Of a DNA stretch of 64,000 nucleotides, positions 57,524-64,000 are shown piece after piece. The notes below the pieces were generated by a model that ran no database searches, was not told the DNA's origin, and saw only the letters and a program-made list of their open reading frames with translations. Every line of letters starts with the position of its first letter. The first letter of the stretch is position 1. A program made the position numbers and the translations under genes. Source of the stretch: Hemerocallis citrina (taxonomy: Eukaryota; Streptophyta; Magnoliopsida; Asparagales; Asphodelaceae); contig CM030363.1 of assembly GCA_017893485.1 (NCBI GenBank), positions 173,254,686 through 173,318,685 of the forward strand, written 5' to 3'.

Positions 57524-58125
57524 TGATAGTTTGTCGCCATATAGAAGATATTGCACTAAATCGAATGTTGCCGCTGAAATCGATGTAGGGGCAAACAGAT
57601 AGATTTGTGGATTCTTGGGATGTTGAATAGTCAAACCTGAAACCTTTCCGTCGGAGTTTGACCGTGATCTCCCGCCGTTGACCTGCAAAAAGTGCGAAAT
57701 ATCGGGATTGATCCCGGCGACGCACCCTCCGACGCTCAAGTCAGTAATCAGAAAGATTATGAATGAGCTTTGATTGGCAAAAGATTGATTACCTGTTAAC
57801 AGTGGGGGATGGGGGTATTTATAGCCGCCTTAGGGACCAGTTTCGGGATAAATCCCTACTTCATAGTGAATGGATAGAAGGAATCAGGACCGTTGACTAA
57901 GTATAATCATAAACCCTAATTCTATCCGGCTGGACTTGGTTTCTTGCGGGTTAGAACCCGCACCCAGTTGAAATAGATCCGTTCGTGGGTTATTGGGCCT
58001 TTGAAAAAAGGACCCAGTACCCATTTCAGACCCGTTTGTAGGTGAAATTACCACTTTACCCCTGATCTTTAAGATTCGTGCCTAGTTTGGACGGTTCCGA
58101 TTTAACCACGTTTTTAGCCATATCA
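57524..58125 (-). repeat. 3' LTR of the right Tat-type element
   Basis: Sense (minus) start TGATATGGC at 58125 after the purine tract AGTGGGGGGCTCG; end AAACTATCA at 57524; 602 bp, close to the 586 bp of the left element's LTR. GGCTATAAATACC (57813-57825), CAGGTAATCAATCTTTT and ACTGACTTGAGCGTCGGAGG are shared with the other two Tat-type LTRs. Confidence 0.72.
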
Positions 58126-58140
58126 CGAGCCCCCCACTCC

Positions 58141-58740
58141 CGAAGATTGAGTTTGATCAGCCTTTGAAGAGTAGTTTTACTGTTTTAATGGCTTGCGGAA
58201 TTGTATCGGAGTCCGAATGAGGGGTGTTGAATCTTTATGTGAGGTATTATGGTGACTTTCAGAGTTAGTTGCGCGCTCAAGGTTGTTCTTGAGCTTTCCT
58301 GAACTTTTGGTGATTTTTCTCAATTTTTATTTATTTTTTAGACCATTTATTTAATTTTGCGAAGTGGTGATTTATTGTCCGGGGGTCTCAATTAATTATT
58401 CTAAACAATAATTATTTACCCAGGGGTTCAAAAATATTTTCCCGAATTTATAATTATTATAGAATTTTTAACTAATTTTCCCGAATTTTTAATCATTTTC
58501 GCAATTTTTAAATAAATAATTCGATTTTAATAAATAGAAAATTAATTTTTTATCCCATTTGTGACGTGGCAAGATCTGGGCTATCCCTCAGCATTGGGCG
58601 CGAATTTTGGGGAGATCTAAGGCCTGTGGTTGCTCGAAGATGTGTTTCTCTTCATTTGGTGGCAAGTCGCTTCGGCAACGTTGCCGATCCCCTCCAAATA
58701 AGTGTTAGGAATGAGGCCGAAGTCTAGGGGGGTTCGGGAT
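58141..58740. other. AT-rich spacer between 3' LTR and the 68-bp array
   Basis: Contains three or four CCCGAATTT(T/A)TAAT repeats (58440-58510), otherwise non-coding; GC content rises sharply from ~58560 toward the array. Confidence 0.5.
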
Positions 58741-58749
58741 CTCCTGCCG

Positions 58750-59780
58750 AGGTGCAAAGATACCTCGGCACGGCGACACGTGCAAACAAGGGGTTCGGCG
58801 AGTCTTTGCCGAAGTCCGGAGTGGGTTTTTCCATGTTTGAGCGTCAGTGCCAAGAGCGCTCGGCAAGGTGTGCCGAGGTCCAACGGTGAGTTTTTTCTCA
58901 CGCTTAGGCGTCGGTGCCAAGAGCGCTCGGCAAGGCGTGCCGAGCTCCCAAAGTTAGGATTTTTTCCACGTTTGGGCGTCGTTGCCAAGAGCGCTCGGCA
59001 AGTCGTGCCGAGGTCCCAAAGTGAGAATTTTTTTCACGTTTGGGCATCAGTGCCAAGAGCGCTCGGCAAGGCGTGCCGAGGTCCCAAAGTGAGGACTTTT
59101 TCCACGTTTGGGCGTCGGTGCCAAAAGCGCTCGGCAAGGCGTGCCGAGGTCCCAAAGTGAGGATTTTTTTCACGTTTGGGCGTCGGTGCCAAGAGCGCTC
59201 GGCAAGGCATGCCGAGGTCCCAAAGTGAGGATTTTTTTCACGTTTGGGCGTCGGTGCCAAGAGCGCTTGGCAAGGCGTGCCGAGGTCCCAAAGTGAGGAT
59301 TTTTTCCATGTTTGGGCGTCGGTGCCAAGAGCGCTCGGCAAAGCGTGCCGAGGTCCCAAAGTTAGGATTTTTTCCACGTTTGGGTGTCGGTGCCAAGAGC
59401 GCTCGGCAAGGCGTGCTGAGATCCCAAAGTGAGGATTTTTTTTCCATGTTTGCGCATCGGTGCCAAGAGCGCTCGGCAAGGCGTGCCGAGGTCCCAAAGT
59501 GAGGATTTTTTTCCATGTTTGGGCGTTGGTGCCAAGAGCGCTCGGCAAGGTGTGCCGAGGTCCCAAAGTTAGGATTTTTTCCACGTTTGGTCGTCGGTGC
59601 CAAGAGCACCCGGCAAGGCGTGCCGAAGTCCCAAAGTGAGAATTTTTTCCATGTTTGGGCGTTGGTGCCAAGAGCGCTCAGCAAGGCGTGCCGAGGTCCC
59701 AAAGTGAGGATTTTTTTCACATTTGGACGTCGGTGCCAAGAGCGCTCGGCAAGGCGTGCCGAGGTCCCAAAGTGAGGATG
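58750..59780. repeat. 68-bp tandem array, left block (about 15 copies)
   Basis: Unit of 67-70 bp with GAGCGCTCGGCAAGGCGTGC, CGAGGTCCCAAAGTGAGGAT and CACGTTTGGGCGTCGGTGCC. The first two or three copies (58750-58920) are diverged. GAGCGCTC is a palindrome, and GGCAAGGCGTGCC is a near-palindrome. The array lies upstream of the accessory ORF on the 3' LTR side. Confidence 0.95.
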
Positions 59781-60101
59781 ACAGCTTGGAGATGACAGCT
59801 GGCCTTTTGACCGTTGATCTTCTGACAACTTTGACCGTTAGTTATTAATGCGATGGTACAACTTTTGTCGTTTTCTGTAGATGGGCCTGACTGTTGGTCT
59901 TTTAAGGCCCAACATCCTCGTTTGGTGTGCCAGCTTCTATAAAACTCAACCCCCCCTCGTTTCTTCTCTTCTCAAATTTTTACTTAGGCGGTGATTTTAC
60001 TATCGAGAGCTTCCGGCAATCGTCGATCGCTTTCCGGTGAATATTCTGACCGCGACTGTCACTTCAAGGTAACTTATACTTAGTTTATTTCAAGTAGAAA
60101 A
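59781..60101 (+). promoter_or_regulatory. Putative promoter and leader of the right accessory ORF
   Basis: TTCTATAAAACTC (59936-59948) is a good TATA box 154 bp before the ATG at 60102. Just before the ATG, TTCAAGGTAACTTATAC...TTTCAAGTAGAAAA looks like a short 5' UTR intron, as in the left homologue. Promoter activity is inferred. Confidence 0.5.
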
Positions 60102-62199
60102 ATGTCCCTTTCCCCTGTTTCGGAGCCCTCTCCCTCTGCTGGCGAAGCGCCATCTCCGAGTCAGAGACCTCGCACCGACAAGGGCAAGAGGGTTGATGGT
60201 CGAGACACCACAGTGGAAGATCCGAAGCATATGGGGGAGTTCGGCAGACTGCTAAGGGTGCTGACGGGCTCCATAGGGTTCGGGAACTTCCAGAGGAGCA
60301 CGCCGAGCGTATAGTACATGGGAGGGGGCGAAGCTTCGAGGAGAACGCAGCGAGAGAGACCTCGGAAGCAGACGACACAGTCTCCATTCTCAACGAGGCA
60401 GACTTGGCAGCGATTCGAGAGTGCTTTCATATCCCAGAGGAGTACGAGTTGATGCTGCCAGATCCCGGGGTGAAGGCCAACTCGCCGATACCAGTAAACA
60501 TGTATTTCTGGCCGGTCGACGCCTTCATCACCGGGGTGCGGCTTTCTCTCCACCCGTTCGCAGTTCAAGTGCTTAGGTAGTTCAGGGTCAGCCCTATCCA
60601 ACTAATGCCGAACGAGTGGAGGGTCATCAACGGGTTCGCACTCCACTGCCAGGCAGCCGAGATCGAGCTGGAGGTGAGGGTGCTCCGGACACTCTATCGG
60701 CTTCACCAGCAGCACAAGGCTGAGTTCAGATACTACTTGGCTCCGAGGCACGGTGCTCGGCTCGTCAGCTTCCCCGACTCGATAAAGCACTAGCGAGACA
60801 AGTATTTCATAGTTCGAAGTCGCGAAGCGTGGCCCATTCCCTCAGGTTGGGTGGAGGAGGTGACGAAGAGGGTGAGGGAGTCGCCAGTGCTCCATCCTAA
60901 CAAAGAAGAGACGGTTCGGATTCTTCTCGACCGGCCAAAGTTCGACTAGAGAGATCTGACCAAAGACGCACTCTTTAGGGGAGGGCTCTGTCGCGTAGAT
61001 CCCAGTATGCGGCTTTATCCTTTTTAAAAAAAAAAAAATTTGATTATAACTTGTGTTTTGACCAACTTCTCTTGCTGCAGAGACAATGGACTACGACGCA
61101 ATTCTGGCGCAGAGGGCGGCCCTCGGAAGCAAGGTGCCTAAGAAGCGCAAGAGGGTTGCCACGAAGGTGGCCGCTCTGAAGCCCCAGACGGTCGCAAGCA
61201 CCGTTCCGGAGGTGGAGGCTTTGGTGATTGTGACCCCGAGGAGGGCACCAGCAGCAACCTAGGCATCGGCCGAGGCTGGCGAATTTCCGATAGCTGCTGC
61301 TCTCGGGATGGAGGCGCCCCTACTGACGGCGAAGGCCAAGGTGTTCCTGACCGAGGAGCACAAGAAGATATTCGTTCCGGACTGGCAGGTTCGGAAACTC
61401 GATGGCTTCCTCGGCGACTCGACGTCGAGTATGCAAGCGGTGAAGCATTTGGCGATGCCGAAGGACCAAGCTGCCATGGACGCCAGCAACGTGGGCGATG
61501 ATGCCTACGAGATCGCTCGCTCGGCGGTATCGGTGAGTATCGATCTCTTTCTCTTAGAATACTTGCATATTTATCTTTTAACTCTTTTTTTTCCATTTTT
61601 CTATTGTTCAGCTGCAGATAACTGTTCACTTCGGTCATCTCATGGAGAATATGACGGAGCTCGAGAAGGACCTCAAGAAGGAGGTCAACCATGCCCGAGC
61701 AGAGAAAGCTCATCTCGCCAACGAGCTCGATAATTTGAAAGTCGAGGTCGAGGGGAAGACGAGGCTAGAATACCTCAAAGGCCTCATCACGAAGCTAGAA
61801 GGCGATCTGCTTCGGCAGAGGGAGGTGGCGACAAAGCAGCAGGCCGAGGCTGTGGTGGCCGCCAAGGTTGCAGCGGCGAAGGAGGCCGAAGCTGATACTA
61901 TGGAGAAAGCGTAGGGCTTCCTCGCGGCCAACATGGCCAAGGCATATGCTCGCGCCATCGAGCAAGTGTCGGAGTAATACCCCGAGGTTGACTGCTCTGG
62001 ATGGCGACTCTTCCCTGACCACGTCGACGGCTTTGACGAAGAGTCCGAGGGGGAAGTAGGGGACGATGATGTGGATGCCGAGGACGAGGTCATCGGCGAA
62101 CGCCAGGGGTCCGAGCTGACTCCGCTAGCGATGGTCCCGCCTTCGGGGGAATCCGACCCCGTCCAATTTCGTCACCCTGGGAAAGAGGTTGCCCCCTGA
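60102..62199 (+). pseudogene. Accessory ORF of the right Tat-type element (PF04195-like)
   Basis: Homologue of 2413-4787, here on plus and again antisense to its LTR. Start MSLSPVSEPSPSAG. After a frameshift near 60315 the domain reads LNEADLAAIRECFHIPEEYE, FITGVRLSLHPFAVQVLR, QLMPNEWRVINGFALHCQ, YFIVRSREAWPIPSGWVEE. Intron 61005-61080 (GTATGC...CAG) leads to an exon with VPKKRKRVATK, close to a classic nuclear localisation signal, and IFVPDWQVRKLDGFLGDS; intron 61533-61611 (GTGAGT...CAG) leads to a coiled-coil exon and an acidic tail, stop at 62197-62199. Both introns match the left copy in position. In-frame stops: TAG in VLR*FRV, IKH*RDK, KFD*RDL, PAAT*ASA and MEKA*GFL, TAA in VSE*YPE. At the first three Trp is the expected residue. 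Confidence 0.75.
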
Positions 62200-62437
62200 C
62201 CTCTTCTGTTTCTTCATTCTTTTGTACTTTTTGATGTACTGCCTAATTGCGGACAGGCCACCGCACTTTTTTTTGGAATGAATGAAAAATCCATCTTCTT
62301 GAGTTCGGCTAAATGTTTGTGAGTCCATGTCAATGAGTTTACAAAAAGTTCTTGAAATTCGGCTAAGTGTTCACGTTGTCTTGTTCAGGAGTTGTCTTTG
62401 TGTTAACCAAATTCGCTAATTTATTCAGCTGGTTGAG

Positions 62438-63118
62438 GTGACCCAACTTGTCGAAGCAACTCATGCGGCAGAGGAGTCAGGTTCCGAGGTCAGCTTAGGG
62501 GAGACGAAGTTGTGCCTCGCTAGGTGCCGAGAGCGCCTTTATGAAGTTGAATTGGGGTTGCGCAGAGCCGAAAGTGAACGAAATCATCTGCAACTAATTG
62601 TAGGCCGCCGAGACATCGAGATTCAAAGACTAGAAGGAAGGCTTGCTGAGATGACTCCTGAAGGCGATGATGATGGTTCGTCGACAGCCTTTACTCTTGG
62701 CTTCAGACTTAAGTGTCTCCGCCTCTCCTTGTCGAAGATGACAACAGAGAGGGACGAACTATTAGCTGAAATCCACCACTTGCAGATAGTTGAAGAAGAG
62801 CTTTTGGTGGAGGAAGAAGAATTAACAGTGGCGGTAGGCAAGTTGATGGCCAAGCATGACGAGTTGACGGCGGAGGTCGACGAGTTGAAGAGGGTTACGG
62901 TCGACAAGAGTATCGAGGTTACTCAGCACCGCCGAATTATTGCCGATAGCTCTGGTGCCGCGAGCTGCGCTGTGCCCCCTCGCTTCAAGATAGCCGTGAA
63001 GGACGACTCTCTAAAGCAACGAATAGTCGAGCTAGAGGCGGAGGTTGCTCGCCTCAAGCCCCATTCGGGACCGATCAGCGTCAGAAGCACTTCGTGTACC
63101 CGTGAAGAGAGCGAGTGA
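62438..63118 (+). CDS. Coiled-coil protein of the right Tat-type accessory region
   Basis: A clean 226-codon frame starting MTQLVEATHAAEESGSEV. It has long heptad coiled coils (about residues 25-75 and 100-165), a basic linker PPRFKIAVKDDSLKQRIV and a last helix ELEAEVARLK. No enzyme motif. It is downstream of the accessory ORF as 1880-2218 is on the left. An acceptor-like TTTATTCAG (~62430) and the ATG close to it suggest a further exon of the same gene rather than an independent one. It is the only sizeable uninterrupted ORF in this module. Confidence 0.55.
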   Translation: MTQLVEATHAAEESGSEVSLGETKLCLARCRERLYEVELGLRRAESERNHLQLIVGRRDIEIQRLEGRLAEMTPEGDDDGSSTAFTLGFRLKCLRLSLSKMTTERDELLAEIHHLQIVEEELLVEEEELTVAVGKLMAKHDELTAEVDELKRVTVDKSIEVTQHRRIIADSSGAASCAVPPRFKIAVKDDSLKQRIVELEAEVARLKPHSGPISVRSTSCTREESE

Positions 63119-63582
63119 GGCATTTCGTTCTACGAACTTGCGACTCGTTCGCCTGCTGCTCGGCAAAGTCCAGGTGATGCCCAAAGTGGGGTGGCTGTCT
63201 CGTCAAGCGGAGCGTCCGTTGGTGCGACTGTTAGAAGTAGCGCGGAAGATACATCTCAGTTCGCCGGTCTAGGGACGAGCTCCGAGGTTAGGCACCGCCG
63301 CCCTCGGGTGTTTTTAAAGTGGAACATCCCTACGCCTAGGAGGCGTTGAGGCAGTCTCTTATTTTCCAAGTTTTGAATCTTTTTCTAAGTACGAGGAGTC
63401 GGTCTTGTAATTTTGCTTTTTAACTCTTGTAACTTCGTTGTAAAGCAAAGTGCCATCTTGTAACTTTGATTTGTTCCCAAACTTTATAGAAGCTTGTTCC
63501 CTCTTTTGGACTTGTGTTTTGTTAGTCATCTGTGGTTGTAGGAGCACTTTTGAAGGACGGGCCACTTCTTACTCTCTTATGA
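63119..63582 (+). other. 3' untranslated spacer of the accessory region
   Basis: No coding signal beyond short overlapping frames. It connects the coiled-coil ORF to the second 68-bp block. Confidence 0.4.
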
Positions 63583-63950
63583 GAGCGCTCGGCAAGGCGT
63601 GCCGAAGTCCAATGCGAGAGTTTTTTCTCACGTTTGGGCGTCGGTACCAAGAGCGCTCGGCCAGGCGTGCCGAAGTCCAATGCCAGAGTTTTTTCTCACG
63701 CTTGGGCGTCGGTGCCAAGAGCGCTCGGCAAGGCATGCCGAAGCCCAACACGAGAGTTTTTTCTCACGTTTGGGCGTCGGTGCCAAGAGCGCTCGGCAAG
63801 GCATGCCGAAGTCCAACGCGAGATTTTTTTCTCACATTTGGGCATCGGTGCCAAGAGTGCTCGGCAAGGCATGCCGAAGTCCAACGCGACAGTTTTTTCT
63901 CACGTTTGGGCGTCGGTGCCAAGAGCGCTCACAAAAATGGGCCGAAATCC
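63583..63950. repeat. 68-bp tandem array, right block (about 5 copies)
   Basis: Same unit and same direction as 58750-59780: GAGCGCTCGGCAAGGC, GTGCCGAAGTCCAA, GAGTTTTTTCTCACG, TTTGGGCGTCGGTGCC. The AATGCGAGAG..TTTTTTCTCACG variant resembles the first copies of the left block (58880-58910) more than its main part. Confidence 0.93.
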
Positions 63951-64000
63951 CAGAGTGAGAAGTACAACTTCAACTTTTGACAACTACCCAAAATCAGAAG

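Noticed and set aside
58904..59828. Minus-strand ORFs of 255 and 196 codons across the 68-bp array
   Set aside because: The unit is not a multiple of three and has no stop in any minus frame, so long frames arise automatically; no start context or domain.

Overview
This is nuclear DNA from a flowering plant, and it is almost entirely nested transposable elements. The evidence is the plant-type Ty1/copia and Ty3/gypsy families (Tat-type LTRs, a SIRE-like copia element, a Tork-like copia element, a chromovirus), initiator tRNA-Met primer sites (TGGTATCAGAGC), MULE, PIF and CACTA-type DNA elements, and one broken plant gene of the DUF4378/TRM (LONGIFOLIA-like) family. I cannot name the species. 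I see no intact host gene, rRNA gene, complete tRNA gene or CRISPR array.

Layout, left to right. (1) 1-6581 and 26270-27379 are the 3' part of a plus-oriented Tat-type gypsy element. It holds a 224-bp tandem array, an antisense accessory ORF (minus strand, 4787 to 1880, PF04195-like), a 56-bp array, a 119-bp array and the 3' LTR (26794-27379). (2) A ~9.2-kb SIRE-like copia element (6582-26269, minus) is inserted in the 119-bp array. (3) Inside that copia element's extra 3' ORF sits a very young non-autonomous large retrotransposon (LARD-like, 8548-19035, minus). It has 3.77-kb LTRs and a perfect CCTCC target duplication. (4) 27380-36848 is the remnant of a TRM/DUF4378 host gene. It is split by a MULE-type MITE (29051-29914) and by a chromovirus-like gypsy element (30036-36499, minus), which itself carries a probable solo LTR (30218-31192). 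(5) 36849-39681 holds a CACTA-like end, a short ORF I do not recognise and a 172-bp MITE. (6) 39682-47643 is a decayed Tork-like copia element (minus) with a tandem duplication of its leader and gag. (7) 47644-49190 holds a PIF-like MITE and facing CT/GA microsatellites. (8) 49190-52770 is the 5' end of a second Tat element (LTR, primer site, gag) carrying a 1.45-kb solo LTR, cut off by a fragment related to the LARD LTR (52779 onward). (9) 53000-57523 is mostly low-information DNA. (10) 57524-64000 is the 3' part of a third Tat element in minus orientation: 3' LTR, 68-bp array, accessory ORF on the plus strand, and the 68-bp array again.

The two accessory-ORF modules (1880-4787 minus, 60102-63118 plus) are homologous. 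They share exon order, two short introns at equivalent places, a basic nuclear-targeting-like patch and C-terminal coiled coils. Both lie antisense to their element and next to tandem arrays, the arrangement known for Tat/Ogre-lineage elements. The most unusual signals are: a CAGTCGACTG palindrome shared by two unrelated nested elements; a tRNA-iMet 5' segment inside the LARD leader; a MITE built almost wholly of GCCGTTATT/AATAACGGC hairpins; the same minisatellite on both sides of an antisense ORF; and nonsense mutations that are mostly Trp or Gln codons changed as C-to-T on one strand would change them. All coordinates and comparisons were made by eye.
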